From Adiantum capillus-veneris (Eukaryota; Streptophyta; Polypodiopsida; Polypodiales; Pteridaceae), in contig CM043952.1 of NCBI GenBank assembly GCA_014529385.2, forward strand, positions 60,057,619 to 60,121,618: a stretch of DNA of 64,000 nt. The letters are read 5' to 3'. Position numbers and translations under genes: made by a program. The number at the start of each line of letters is the position of its first letter. Positions within the stretch are counted from its first letter, which is position 1. Positions 11,243-22,084 of the stretch are shown here, piece after piece. The notes beneath the pieces were generated by a model. That model ran no database searches, had not been told where the DNA came from, and was given only the letters and a program-made list of their open reading frames with translations.

Positions 11243-11895
11243 CTAAAGGACATCCCTGATGGACAGATCGAGAAAGCTCAAAACTGCGCTACTGACACGA
11301 CCACCAATAGTAATAGCACTGCTGGCAGTCCTGAAGAGAGCTGAAATGCCTGCGATCCATCCCGAGGGGAAACCCATCCTGGCTAATGATCCTTCGAGAA
11401 AGTCCCACTCAACACGATCGTATGCTTTCTCGAAGTCAAGAATGAAAAAAGCGAGAGGTTCAGAAGATGATCTGGCCCACTCTACTGCCTCATAAAAAGT
11501 GAAAATATTATCCAATATGCATCGATCCATGACAAAGCCTGTCTGAGAAGTATGAATAATATCTGGTAAGAACGGTCGCAAGCGATGGCTGATCAGTAAC
11601 GCTAATATCTTATAGACCGAAGGGAGTAGGGTAATAGGTCTCCACTGGCGGAGCTGAGTGGTGTCACCCCCTTTCGAATAAGAGATATGAGACCTGAGCA
11701 AAGATCCGGATGCATATATCCTGATGCAAAGATGTCCTGAAAACCGCGAAGCAGTGGTATATGCAATACATCCCAATAAGTCAAAAAGAAAGCTCTAGTG
11801 AGGCCATCCTCTCCTAGACAGGAGGATGGATCTAGACTCTCAATAGCAGCATGAAGCTCTGCAAGTGTGAAGGGTGCCATCAAGATCTCGGCCAT
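11243..11895 (-). pseudogene. L1 ORF2 reverse transcriptase core
   Basis: The non-LTR RT boxes are clear: GEDGLTRAFFLTYWDVL, LRQWRPITLLPSVYKILA, TGFVMDRCILDNIF and FFILDFEKAYDRVEWDFLEG. The last holds the first catalytic Asp. The frame then breaks near 11260, before the FADD box. Translation upstream runs into the GA/CT tract, giving a meaningless Arg-Glu repeat, so the true 5' end of this copy is at about 11897. Confidence 0.88.

Positions 11896-11897
<2 letters not shown>

Positions 11898-11971
<74 letters not shown>
11898..11971. repeat. CT microsatellite at the 5' end of L1
   Basis: A near-perfect CT run of about 74 bp directly abuts the truncated 5' end of L1. Together with 8611-8690 it brackets the LINE, as if L1 had inserted into a pre-existing CT tract. 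Confidence 0.95.
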
Positions 11972-11974
<3 letters not shown>

Positions 11975-12040
11975 ACGTGACAAGAGACTCAGAGAGCTAT
12001 GTTGAATTGTAACTAACATTCATGTGCAATTATATCATAT

Positions 12041-12424
12041 ATGTTTATTAAGACTGATCACTCGGTAAAAATGTATGCACATATACATTGCATTGTGAAT
12101 TCGATTGAATTGGCGGCTCGACTTGGAATTACGCCAAAAGAAATGGGACCACCAGCTGAGGCAATTCTAGCAGCACCCGGAATGGATGTTGCCATTACAC
12201 CCGTCACAGGGAAACTTCAGTTGCATTGCCAAAGGTATCTAGGGCATGAGGACTTTTATATCATGCCTTTGGAAGAGTGTGACATCCTTTTGGGAATCCC
12301 TTGGTTCTACAAGAACAATGTCGTGATCGACTACAGGGCGAGAAAAGCAACTTTGAAGAATGAAAAGGGTAGAGAGATAGTACTTGATGTAAAATTGAAG
12401 GGCGAGTCAGTCGCCCTTCAATGA
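12041..12424 (+). pseudogene. G2 protease C-terminal part
   Basis: The stretch ELAARLGIT, then LGHEDFYIMPLEECDILLGIPWF and VIDYRARKATL is the C-terminal half of a retropepsin as seen in plant chromoviruses. The DSG/DTG active site should lie just upstream but is not present, so the element is truncated here. It ends at a stop inside an 81-bp tandem repeat. Confidence 0.82.
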
Positions 12425-12503
12425 AAAGCAACTTTGAAGAATGAAAAGGGTAGAGAGATAGTACTTGATGTAAAATTGAAGGGCGAGTCAATCGCACTTG
12501 TAT
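12342..12503 (+). repeat. 81-bp tandem duplication in G2
   Basis: Units 12342-12422 and 12423-12503 encode the same 27 codons (KATLKNEKGREIV and following) with a few substitutions. The length is a multiple of three, but the first unit ends in TGA. Confidence 0.9.
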
Positions 12504-12583
12504 AGGCTTCGGCCATTTCGAGATAAATAAAATCCAGTCTATTTGTTTACGCGATCTTCTTACATGAGATAGATGACATAAAA

Positions 12584-13474
12584 ATGTCAAATTTGTCAGA
12601 CCTTGAGAAGGAACGACAAGGATTTTTGCAAGCTCAAGCTAACTGTTTCTCTGAAGGCTTACCAGGAGAGTTACCTCCTCAACGTCCTAAAGATCAAACT
12701 CTTGATTTGATTCCGGGCAGTAAGCCACCGAACCGGCCACCTTACAGAGTAGGCAGAGCCCAAAATGAAGAAATTATGGTGAAACAACTTTTAGACAAAG
12801 GTTTGATTCAACCCATGTTTGCCAGTGTTGTTGGTTTTAAAGAAAGATGGAACTTGGAGAATGTGCATTGACTACAAGACGCTCAATAAGATCACCATCA
12901 AGGACAGGTTTCCGATACCCTGGATCGATGATATACTGGACAAGTTACAAGGTTCTACTTGCTTTAGTAGAATCGACCTAAAAAGTGGCTATCATCAAAT
13001 CAGGATCGTTCCTTGAGATGTATGTAAGACCGCGCTCAAAACATCCTTTCGATGTACGAGTATTTGGTGATGCCTTTTGGTCTCACAAGTGCTCTTGCAA
13101 CGTTCAACAAAATGATGGACAGGATTTTCCAGGAGTATAGGTCATTTGTAGACACCTTTTTTGCCGATATCATCGTATTCCCCAAGAATGAGGCAGAGCA
13201 TCGACATCACCTGTTACAGTTTTTCCAGGCACCGAGGCAACATTGATTGGTGGTGAATGGGAAGAAGAGTGAGTTTTTTTTACCGGAGATCCCGTTCTTG
13301 GGACACATCGTCTCTGCAGAGGGTGTCAAAATGGATCCAGTCAAGGTTGAGACCATCAAAGATTGGCCAGATTTAGAAATGTTCATGAGGTTCGAAGCTT
13401 TTTGGGTTTGTGCTCTTACTATCGGTAGTTCATTCGAAAGTTTGCCGAGATTGTTTCTCCTTTGCGTGCTTTGA
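12584..13474 (+). pseudogene. G2 reverse transcriptase remnant
   Basis: RT boxes in order: [65 protein letters not shown], then FFADIIVFP at the YxDD position, and KSEFFLPEIPFLGHIVS. Frame changes occur near 12840, 13016 and 13246. The catalytic box has lost its second Asp. Confidence 0.87.
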
Positions 13475-13960
13475 CACAGAAAGGGGTTCCTTTCGCATGG
13501 GGACCATCTTAGATTGCAACCTTCGAGACTCTCAAGGAGAAGTTGACAACTGGCCAGTGTTGGTTTTGCCAGACTTGCAAAAGCCATTTGAGGTATACTA
13601 TGACGCATGTGGCCGCAGTCTGGGAGCGCTCTTAATGCAGGAAGGCCATGTTATAGCTTATGAGAGCCAAATGTTTTCCAGACCAAAACGGTTGAGCAGA
13701 CTTATGAGAAGGAGCTTCTGGCAGTTATCCATGCTCTTACTCAGTGGTGACACTCTCTACTTGGAGCCGATTTTACAGTGTTCACCGATCATCAGAGTTT
13801 ACAATATTTCTCGTCTCAAAAACAGCTTTCAAACAAGCAGATGCGGTGGGCAAACATTTTGTCACAATTTCACTTTCAGATTATGCATGTTCAAGAACAG
13901 AAGAATGTGGTGGCGGATGCACTGTCTCGTAAGCCTTTGGTTTTGGCTATCCAAATTTTG
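13475..13960 (+). pseudogene. G2 RNase H remnant
   Basis: The block contains VLVLPDLQKPFEVYYDACGRSLGALLMQ (13550-13640), a broken KNYSxxExELLA-type box, then FTDHQSLQYFSSQKQLSNKQ and VVADALSRKP at 13780-13935. This is RNase H as placed between RT and integrase in Ty3/gypsy. At least two frame changes separate the parts. Confidence 0.85.
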
Positions 13961-13977
13961 CAGACATCCTTGAGCAA

Positions 13978-14924
13978 TTGCAAAGTGGGGAAGTGCTTGT
14001 GGGCTATCCTCTCAAGGAAGGTTATTTGATGTGGAAAAACTTGTGTGTTACACAAGAGTTGCCGAATAAGGTTATGACAGAGTGCCACTGTCCACCTTTT
14101 TCGGGCCATCGCGGCATAGAAACCACCTTGGAAGGTGTGGAACGGTTCTTCTATTGGCCGAGGCTCAGAAAGGACGTAGATGAGTTTGTTCGCAATTGTT
14201 TGATATGCCAGAAGGTCAAGTTCGACAGGCACAAGGCACCAGGTCTTTTGCTACCTTTACCTATACCTAGCCGACCTCGGGAAAGTATAGCAATGGATTT
14301 CATTTTTGATCTTCCCAAGACTCGGAGTGGGCACGATGGCATCTGGAAAGTCATCGACATATTTAGCAAGCAGACTCGTTTTGTTCCGGTTAAGAAGACG
14401 GTTAAGTCAGATCACTTGGCTAAATTGTTTCTCTCACAAATATTTTGACTACATGGCATGCCTCAGTGTATCCTTTTAGATAGAGATCCCCGTTTTACTA
14501 GTTTGTTTTGGAGGGCAATCTGAGAGAATATTGGTACTCGGTTACAATTCTCATCCTCTTCCCACAGACAAATGGGCAATCGGAGATAGTAAATTCAGTG
14601 GTTTTGGAATTGATGAAGTCTTATATCTCTGATCAAAAGGCTCAGCGGGAAAAGTATTTGTCTTTGGTGGAGTTTGCCTACAACAACACAATACATACGT
14701 CTACGGGGAAGGTACCATTTGAGATCATCAAGGGTGCTAACAAGGTTCCACCTATTCTAAGCACCAAGCATAAGATTTTTGAAGCAGTTCAGTATGTTCA
14801 GGATCTGGAGACTACTTTTGCAAAGGTGTGCGAGGCTCTTGAGAAGTCTCAAGAGCCTCGCTTGAGAAGTCTCAAGCAAGGCATAAGAAGGCAGCGGACA
14901 AGCATCGACATGACTTGCAGTTGA
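13978..14924 (+). pseudogene. G2 integrase remnant
   Basis: An HHCC module (CHCPPFSGHRGIETTLEGV, then CLICQKVK) is followed by the catalytic core with MDFIFDLPKT (first Asp) and VIDIFSKQTRFVP. A stop at 14448 splits the core. 14508-14924 continues with a TNGQSEIVN-type box, LMKSYISDQKAQREKYLSLVEFAYNN and FEIIKGANKVP. The reading is close to complete but broken. Confidence 0.87.
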
Positions 14925-15004
14925 AGGAAGATGATTGGGTGCTTCTACAGTTTGAGAAGGCACACCTATGGAAATGAAAGGGTAAGGAGCGACTTTTTCC
15001 AAAG

Positions 15005-15370
15005 TTGAGTATGCGATACTATGGCCCTTTCCACATTCAGGAAAAGATAAATGATGTATCCTTCAGACTGAAGTTACTAGATACTTGGAATATTCACAAT
15101 GCATTTCATGCGAGTCTATTGAAACCTTTCAAAGGTGAGGTGCCAATGGACGGGGATCCAAAGGAGCAACCTGAAGTGGAAAAGACACAGGAGATTATCG
15201 TTCCAAGACAGATATTGGCTCACAAGGAGAGGAAAGTGAAAGGTAAGCTGATACACCGGTATTTAGTTAAGTTTAAGAACAATCCGGCATTGGATGCGAA
15301 ATGGATGGAGGAGGAGGACCTAGCAGATACTGCTCAGATTTTAGAGCTTTACCTTGAGGCTATTGTCTAG
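15005..15370 (+). pseudogene. G2 integrase C-terminal part and chromodomain
   Basis: The first half (MRYYGPFHIQEKINDVSFRL, then WNIHNAFHASLLKPF) is the GPY/F-like module of gypsy integrases. The second half (PRQILAHKERK, then YLVKFKNNPALDAKWMEEEDL) is a recognisable chromodomain. The 121-residue stretch is open to its stop at 15370 and is the best preserved part of G2. Confidence 0.85.
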
Positions 15371-15619
15371 CTTCAACTATTCCAAGAGTTACCGATGATT
15401 AGCGTGTTGAACTTGATGCGGTGTGGACTGCACAAAAGGCGAGTTGCACCACTCCTTTGTCACGGATTACCGAGATGAATTGTTACCCGGAACGGGAAAT
15501 CGGAAGAAGGAACGGGGAACGACAACATACATGACATGCCATTCCCTGTTTCGAATATTCACGTCTGAAGCACGGAACGGGAAGACACGACTAAGAATGC
15601 TGGAGCCTGGGCATAGAGA
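15371..15619. other. Spacer with GGAACGGG motifs
   Basis: No gene. Contains GGAACGGGAAATCGG, GGAACGGGGAACG and CATTCCCTGTTTCG. Similar words (GAAACGGGAAAT, GGGAACGGGGAACGGGG, CGTTCCC) occur at 20838-20900, just beyond the 3' end of LINE L2. The two stretches may be halves of one repeat split by L2. Confidence 0.45.
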
Positions 15620-15927
15620 CCCAGAGCTCGCTGCTCCCTGCGCACGCTCCCTGCCCGCCATCGCTACCTCTCCCCCCTTCAACTCGCGCTATCCCAGCCC
15701 CCACCCGCGCGTTGCCCCCTACCTCTGCGCCCACACGCCCTAGCTGTCCCAGCCCACCCCCTCCTCCATATCTCCCTGCCCCTGCGCCCTCACTGCCCTA
15801 GCCCGCCCCCTCACTCCCCGCCTTCCGTTCTCTTGTAGACCTCCACCTACTTGTAGGTTGTTCTCTTTCAGTCTCCTAGAAATCGCCTCGACGCCAACGC
15901 CCTCTTCTTTACAGCAGCAGACACAGA

Positions 15928-16670
15928 ATGGCGGCCTCTGCTCCACCTCAGAGGGACTCCATAGAAGCCCCCTCACCGACACCGCGGAGCCGACCCTTCG
16001 ACTTGCTCTTTCGCCAGAAGAGAAAGCGAGCTTGATAGCCGAGGGAACGGTTGCAAGCCACCTCAATTATCTGCAAGATCACTGATACTTGACCTAGCCA
16101 AGGTGAGGTTCGGGATTTACTTCTGGCCCGACCCCTCTCTGATGTGGGCAAGTCTCAAGATCACCGATGTCCAGATCCTCGGGAGAGGGTATTACCAGAT
16201 AGAGTTCGAGTCTCCAGAGATGACGGCCAAGGTGATATCGATGAGCCCACCGAGCAGCTCGAGCTTACTTCAAACGATGGCATCATGGTTTCGACCCTAC
16301 TACAGATTTGCTTGAGGAGGAGGCCGACTTGCCTATTTCGGTCTGCTTCCCAAGCCTGAGGAGAGAGTATCTCCCTTTACTTCCCAGGATTGGTTCCATG
16401 TTCGGGACGGTTCTAGAGTCACCGCGCATTGCAGCTTCTGTTGTGGCCAAGGCCGCAGGTTTGCCCGTTGTGCGGGTTCTTGTTCGCGACACGCACTCCT
16501 TCCCGAAAGTGATGTTGTTGCCTCGGGTGAGTGGAGGTTGGATCAGACAGAGTGTGGAGTATTCGGGTCTCGCAAAGTAGTGCTTCATTTGCAAACAGAT
16601 GGGCCACTTAGTGAAGGTCTGTCCTCACAAGAGATCTCAATCCACAAGGCCTGTGCAATGTGCGAAGCAT
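15928..16670 (+). pseudogene. L2 ORF1 (RNA-binding, CCHC), 5' part
   Basis: ATG at 15928 opens MAASAPPQRDS. Frames then shift through TLRLALSPEEKASLIAEG, a GRGYYQIEFESPEMTAK block and VAKAAGLPVVRVLVRDTH, ending in a zinc knuckle CFICKQMGHLVKVC (CX2CX4HX4C) at about 16580-16625. This order matches the DUF4283-like plus zinc-knuckle ORF1 of plant L1 elements, an RNA-binding partner of the element RNA. A stop lies directly before the knuckle. Confidence 0.8.
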
Positions 16671-16672
16671 GC

Positions 16673-17068
16673 GGGTTGAGTCGTGATCTGATATAGTGTT
16701 GTTGAGTCGAGAGGTGTGCAGGCCGTGATCGACTAGCAAGAATGTGTTTTTTGAAGATGCTTTCCGAGAGGATAGGGGTGTTGTGAAGACCTTGAGCTAT
16801 ATAGGGGCATTCGTGTGTGTGTTGGGCGTGTTCCCCATTCACCCTCTCTATCTTCGAGTGCCCCATGGAGGAGCACGTTGATTGCTCCCTAGTGATTCGT
16901 TTGTAAGCGAAAATGTGGCAAAGTACTGCCCCGATTTTCAATGGTGATGAAGATGCAGACGAGTGGCTTGCAAATTTTGAGTTATTTATGCTCTCATTGC
17001 AAATGTGGAGTGATGAAGAAAAGTTGTAGACAGTGTCGCTAGTGCCGCGAGGTAAAGCAAAGGCATAG
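16673..17068 (+). mobile_element. Truncated retroelement fragment inside L2 ORF1
   Basis: L2 ORF1 homology to L5 stops at about 16672 and resumes at about 17069. Between them lies an untranslated leader and, from 16913, MWQSTAPIFNGDEDADEWL followed by NFELFMLSLQMWSDEEKL. This is the start of the capsid region of a Ty3/gypsy Gag (pattern FxGxxDxxxWLxxFE). A stop and the right junction end it. I see no LTR or target duplication, so it may have arrived by template switching rather than integration. Confidence 0.68.
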
Positions 17069-17310
17069 TTCGACGGCCCAACACACAGATACCCACGACA
17101 CACAGGCTGGTCCCTCGACAGAGGCCAACGATCAGCCAGCTGATCGTTGGTAGCAGGTGTCTGGCCGCCGCCGATAGGGACGCGCTCGCCACACTGCTCC
17201 ACGGGTGGCCGACCTCTTGCAGCTAAGCAGTATTGGGTTCCGACAGGGAACCGTTTTAACCCCCTTCAGTAGGACCCCCCTGAGGAGGCTCCCTCCACCT
17301 GAGCTCCGCC
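17069..17310 (+). pseudogene. L2 ORF1, 3' part
   Basis: This continues ORF1 after the foreign insert. It aligns with 38456-38700 (minus) of L5 in the stretch that ends with VADLQQLSxxGFR and a TPF-rich end. The region is Pro- and Gln-rich and broken by several stops. Confidence 0.7.
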
Positions 17311-18440
17311 ACCCCGTAGAGTGGCCTTTGGACTGGCAGTGCTTAGTCGCTTCTTCCTTCAGGAGTCTGCAGCTCGCTTGGCTGCAGCCAAGGAGAGGGA
17401 GAAGCATCTTCGACCTTCGACGAGGCATTGTTTCCTTACAAAGGATGCAGGAGCAACGGCGTCACGAGTTTGCCTTCCATCAACAAGCATCTCAGTGGAC
17501 CCAGGTGGGTGACAGAGTTACTGGGGAGTTTTTTGAGACAGTGGGACAATGCCATGCGCACACCAATGTTAGTCAATTGAGGAGACCTAACGGATAAGTT
17601 TCTTTAGAGCCTGAGGATATGCGTGCAATTGCTACTGACTTTTGCCACAATCTGTTGTCATTTGAGCCTCAATCAGAGAACTAGGATGCATGCAGAGAGC
17701 AGGTTCGGGCACAGATGCCTTGCTTTGTTACCGAGGAGATGTGGCAGAGACTAGAGCTTCCCCTCAAGCTAGAGGAGCTCCATGAGGCCCTCAGAGCACT
17801 CTCCCGAGGTAGCTATCCAAGGAAGGATGGTTTGACTCCTAGCTTCTTCTTGGAGTACTAAGACTTGCTTGGTTCAGATCTTTGCAGCGCATTCCCGTAT
17901 GTTTTGCACACTAGTGAGATGCCTGATAGCATGAGTGAGGGCTTGATCTACTTGATTCCCAAGGAGGGCGGCTCCTTGGATGAGATTCGACAATGGCGAC
18001 CCATTGCCATCCTCACCTCATCCTACAAAATTCTAGCAAAGGGTCTGTGCTTGAGAATCCAACCACTACTAGAGAGCATTATTCATGGGACCCAGACAGG
18101 TTTTGTGAAGGAGCGTGGTATCCTTGACAACATCTTCACTTTTTGGGAGGTCTCTGCCCTCGCACGTCTCCGAGGAGAGGATTTGGTGATACTCCTCGAT
18201 TTTGAGAAGGCCTACGACAGAGTTGAATGGGACTTCTTGGAGGGCACTCTTCGCAGGATGGGTTTCACAAGTGCTTGGATCAAAGGTGTGTCAGCTCTCT
18301 ACAGCCCTGCGCACAGTCAAGTGCTCTTGGCAGGGGGAAGAGGGGAGCGCTTCTTGCTCACGCGTTCGGTCAAACAGGGTTGCCCTCTTGCCCCCTTCCT
18401 CTTTCTGTTCTATGCTGAGGTGATGAGCAGATTTTGACTT
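17311..18440 (+). pseudogene. L2 ORF2: connector and RT core
   Basis: The reading starts after the lost endonuclease at FGLAVLSRFFLQES. It passes through QWTQVGDRVTGEFFE (17460-17600) and reaches the RT core at 17865: SEGLIYLIPKEGGSLDEIRQ, WRPIAILTSSYKILA, TGFVKERGILDNIFTFWE, DFEKAYDRVEWDFLEGTL, LTRSVKQGCPLAPFLF. An FVDD box appears in a shifted frame near 18506. The spacing matches other L1-like RTs. Confidence 0.87.
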
Positions 18441-20700
18441 CTCAGCAGTTGGCCTGCGTGGTCTTGAGCTCTGTATTAGGGCAGATGAGCTTCTTGACAC
18501 TGAGTTTGTCGACGACTCAGCTTTGTACTAGGCGGGCCAAGGGGCCAATCTGCACAGGTGTGAGCAGGCTCTTGAGGTGTTCTGTTGTGCATTAGGCGCA
18601 CTGATCAACTAGAGGAAGACGATTGCTTTTTGGGTTGGCAGTGCTCCTACACCTCATTGGTCGCCAAGCGAGGGTTTCAAATGGATTCACCCAAAGACTG
18701 CATTTCGCTACTTGGGTTGTCAGATTGGCCTAGACTTGTCCCCTAAGCAGCAGACTGCTCCCCTCCTCCTGTCCATCAGGAGGAAGTTGCTACATTGGAG
18801 TTCGGCACGTCTCTCTTTGGCAGACAGAGTTGTAGTGGCCAACCAGGTACTGTTGGCTACTATGTGGTACATCACATCTTGTTGGATCTTTTCGAGCTCC
18901 TATATCAGCCAGTTAGAGAGGTTGATCATGAACTTTCTTTGGTCAAGGCCTGACACTCAGTTAGCCCGGGCCAAAGTAGCCTGGCAAGTCATCACTTTGC
19001 CATGTTCTCAGGGGGGACTGGGGATCATAGACCCAGCACAGCAGAGCAGAGCCCTACTTGGGAAGTTTGTTGTCAAAGGACTCCTTCCACGGGAGGAGCC
19101 CTGGTAGGAGTTGTTGCTTCAGCGGCTTAGAGCTCGAGCCCCTCATGCAAGAGGCCCTTGGAGCCCTTCCATCAGGTGGATCTTTACAAAGATGCACAGA
19201 GTTGGTCTGAGCAAGAGACTGGAGGATCGATTTGCTGCGAGCTTGCTTTGCTCTTGGGAGCAGCTACGGAGTGGCCTGGGGCAGCACCAGCCCACTTGCA
19301 TGGAGGAGCGCTTGAGACAGCCCCTTGTTTGGAACCCCATGGTTGGCACTTAGAGAGGCCACTTGGTTGGTAGTAGGCCTCATGTTTCTTGGGGTCCCAT
19401 GGCAGAGGACCCAACCCGCACTCTAGGCAACTGGCTTCAGGTTTCACGTTTGCCAGAGGAGGTACAGAGCACCCAGCTACAGGGCATGAGAGGGATATGG
19501 AGCATGCGCCAGGACATTACAGAGGCTCTACCAACTAAGTGGCTCACCCCTCTAGAGACAGCAGCTCCCAGATGGATGGGGGTCTTCACGCGACTGGAGG
19601 TCCTCATCGCAGTTCGTGCTTGCTCGGAGTATGTACCCCCCATGTTCTTCGAGATCCACGGAGAGGGTCGACTTCATAGAGTCTCAGTAGAGGCTCCACA
19701 GGTTACAAAGTGATGCTTGCAAAGGATACGAGTAGTGGGCATCTGTGGGAGGACCTGTGTCACAAAATCCTCACCCGGCAAACCTTGAGACAGGCCACTG
19801 GAGGCTTTCAGCTTGGGAGAGCTGCCCTGCAATGGGACCTTGGAGAGTGGTTTTGGAGAGACCCCTTCTCTTCAGCTGACCACCCTGGGACCCCTTTCTT
19901 TCAGTGCATTGTTCGATTGGGGCGACACATACTGGCTCGGAGAGAGGCTCGTCCTATTGTAGCACTTCATTCGCAGGAGGAGGGTCTCACAACTGCGTTC
20001 TTGTCAGGCTTTTGGGAGAGGTTATGGTAATCTAGACAACCAAGGCAGTCACTTTGTTCCATTGGCTAGTTGCACACAGAGCTACAACAGTGGGGAGCTG
20101 GTTGGTATATAGTGGCCTCTCGGTAGCCTGTGCAGCTTGCGACCATCCTTTGGAGAGTCACCGTCACTCATCCTTTGGAGAGTCACCGTCACTGTCTGTG
20201 GAACTGCCCCATGGCACAGCAGGTTTGGCTTCGGGTTCTTCGACTGATGCCAGCTCTTTCCACAGCGCAACAGTACACTTGTGGTGTTGCTGCCTGGTCC
20301 ACCCTCACGGGGCCGGCACTACAATTTGAGCTATCATCCACCAGCAAGATGATAGTGATCCGGGAGCTTACCCCCCAAGAGAGGTGCAGTGAGAGAGAGG
20401 TGTGTTGGGAGCTTGTCTGTGGCCTGACACTCTGGTTCATTTGGCGGGCTTGTTGTTTCCGCATCTACGAGACTTTGCCCTGACCCACCGGCGGAGACTG
20501 TTTGTGACTTTTGGCTGGAGTTGATCTATACTCTCAGGGGTCAGTTTGAGACTGCATGCAAGAGTCAGAGAGGCTTTCTGCGACTCTGGCGCCGAGGGCC
20601 CTTCTTCACCATGGTCCGGGGTGCATCCACATGGGACTACAGTCTACCATCCACCTGTGTGGCTCTTCCCTCCTCCCATCTCGTGATTTAGGCCCCATTG
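18441..20700 (+). pseudogene. L2 ORF2: thumb, connector and zf-RVT
   Basis: The segment opens with FVDDSALY (FADD-type catalytic box). At 18712-19107 come YLGCQIGLDLS, LLLSIRRKLLHWSS and GGLGIIDPAQQSRALLGKF. The zf-RVT at 20054-20270 (MFHWLVAHRATTVGSW, CAACDHPLESHRH) is disrupted by a 25-bp tandem duplication. The end (LRLWRRGPFFTMVRG) lies near 20610. Frame changes are frequent. Confidence 0.85.
20144..20193 (+). repeat. 25-bp tandem duplication in L2 zf-RVT
   Basis: Two identical 25-bp units, each starting CATCCTTTGGAGAGTCACC, lie at 20144-20168 and 20169-20193. Because 25 is not a multiple of three, the event shifts the frame inside the zinc-binding cluster. The units show no differences, so the duplication is recent relative to the LINE. 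Confidence 0.95.
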
Positions 20701-20819
20701 TACATATTTTGTTTTCTCACTGGGAGTCTCCCCTTGTTTTTGCTGTAGCCCTCTCTTGTAGAGGTGGTTGTAGCCCTATGGGCAGTTTTAGTAACTAATA
20801 GAAGGATCTGTTTCTCACA

Positions 20820-21389
20820 AACAAAACACAGAACGAGAATCCGAAACGGGAAATTGGGATGGGAACGGGGAACGGGGACCAGAAAATGGCCGTTCCCTCT
20901 AACTATGCCCGGATGGATTAAAGTCACTGATTTCTTTTAAGATTTCGGGAATACTGATGGGCTGAGAGTATTCTGTTGTATGACTTTATGAAAAGAAGTG
21001 CTTTAAAATGGAAATTTCTTAAATGAATTTGATATATATGCTCTCTCATGAATGTTGTGTTTGAGTGCATGTTTAAAAGAAGAAATGTCTCTAGCATTTC
21101 GGTCTTGTTCACATGAGAGATGATGTGGATATGATAGTAACAAGATTTAGTCAATCCCGACATCCGCTAGAGATTGGTGAGATCCGGATGTGATTGCTAA
21201 ATACGTTAAGATGATCACAATTCTCATCAAAGATCTTGATGGGGATAGTGATGTGAATGTATGTGTGCAAGTACTGGATATGTGTTGTCTAGTGTGTTGG
21301 TACTTAAGGTCAGTGTCTACTCAACGGGTTTCTGCCTTGTGTTGGTTTTGCAAGCATAATCGAGGGCGATTACATTTCTTTCAAGAGGG
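20820..21389. other. Unclassified spacer
   Basis: The first 80 bp hold GGAACGGGG-type words (see 15371-15619). From 20900 to about 21300 I recognise nothing. The last 60 bp (TTTTGCAAGCATAATCG and GGCGATTACATTTCTTTCAA) resemble the internal end of T2 just before its right LTR, so they probably belong to element T1. Confidence 0.5.
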
Positions 21390-22080
21390 GGGTATATCAC
21401 AAACTGATGATGTGGCATGACCTAAAGGACAGACTTCGGACAGAGAGGGGTCACAGCACTACTGAAAGATGCATAAGAAGTTGTACTAACTTGCAAAACC
21501 CATCCGAGAAGCCAAAAATGAAAGGACAACCAATTTTATGAGTTGTGCTAACTTATAAGGTCCTGCCCGATGGGGCACAAGGGACAAAAGCTAAAAGAGA
21601 TGCGCGGAAGGGCTGATGATGTGGCAGCTATACGACCCTCAAATTGCGTTGCTGACATGGCTTGACTACACGGACCACCGCGATTAGCCTTGCTAACATG
21701 GCACCTGTACGGATTGCCACAAAACGCCTTGGCAGCCCTAGCGCTAGCTTTCGAGACCCAGATGCTTTTCGAATTGAAGCTTTTCATGTATATTGCTTTT
21801 GCAAGGCCAAGGACTTATAAATAAAGTGCCAAGGCCTCAGTTTCAAGCAGATAGACTATGGAGCACTGCTGAGACGAGGACCCTCGGACGTTGTACCTTG
21901 AGAAGCATTAATAATAAAGAAATACCTAAAGGGGCACCAATCTTTGGGGCCAATCTCTTTGGGCACAGAACTATGTCATGCCGTGTCGTCTCTCTCTCAG
22001 TTTTGTTCAGTTCTTTCGGTTTGATGTCGTGTGTTGTAGTAGATTCTCAACTTGGAGTGTCCAAGTCTGTTACAACTGCC
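21390..22080 (+). repeat. T1: LTR of the T family, partner lost
   Basis: After a purine tract (AAGAGGGGGG) comes TATATCACAAACTGATGATG, a decayed version of the TGTAACAAACTGCTGACGTG start of the T2 LTRs. The later blocks match T2 too: GATGCTTTTCGAATT, AGGCCAAGGACTTATAAATA, AATAATAAAGAAATACC and GGGCACCAATCTTTGGGGCC. The likely end is CTGTTACA near 22078. No second LTR is seen upstream. Confidence 0.72.
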
Positions 22081-22084
22081 CTTG

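Larger units (their letters stand above)
8691..11897 (-). mobile_element. L1: LINE, 5'-truncated
   Basis: A minus-strand L1-clade LINE fragment. It contains ORF2 from just before the RT domain to the C-terminus, then about 150 bp of 3' UTR ending in a short A run. ORF1 and the endonuclease are absent, the usual outcome of incomplete target-primed reverse transcription. It is diverged from L2-L6 but recognisably the same superfamily. Confidence 0.87.
12020..15400 (+). mobile_element. G2: chromovirus, LTRs not found
   Basis: A Ty3/gypsy pol region with protease tail, RT, RNase H, integrase and chromodomain on the plus strand. The left end is lost inside the protease, near the CT tract at 11971, and I find no matching LTR pair. 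It belongs to a different lineage from G1: its Gag start, LTRs and leader are missing and the pol sequence is distinct. Several frameshifts make it inactive. Confidence 0.85.
15620..20820 (+). mobile_element. L2: LINE with ORF1 and ORF2, endonuclease lost
   Basis: A plus-strand L1-clade LINE. It has a C-rich 5' UTR (15620-15927), ORF1 with a CCHC knuckle, ORF2 with RT and zf-RVT, and a 3' end shared with L4 and L5 (GTAGCCCTATGGGCAGTTT, then GAAGGATC). The 5' start word GAGCTCGCTGCT also starts L5. The endonuclease domain is missing between ORF1 and RT. A foreign gag fragment sits in ORF1. Many stops show that the copy is dead. Confidence 0.87.

Noticed and set aside
11971-11985. TCACGTGACA next to the CT tract, like the N LTR tip
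   Set aside because: The bases beyond it match neither the N LTR nor a polypurine tract, so it is probably chance.
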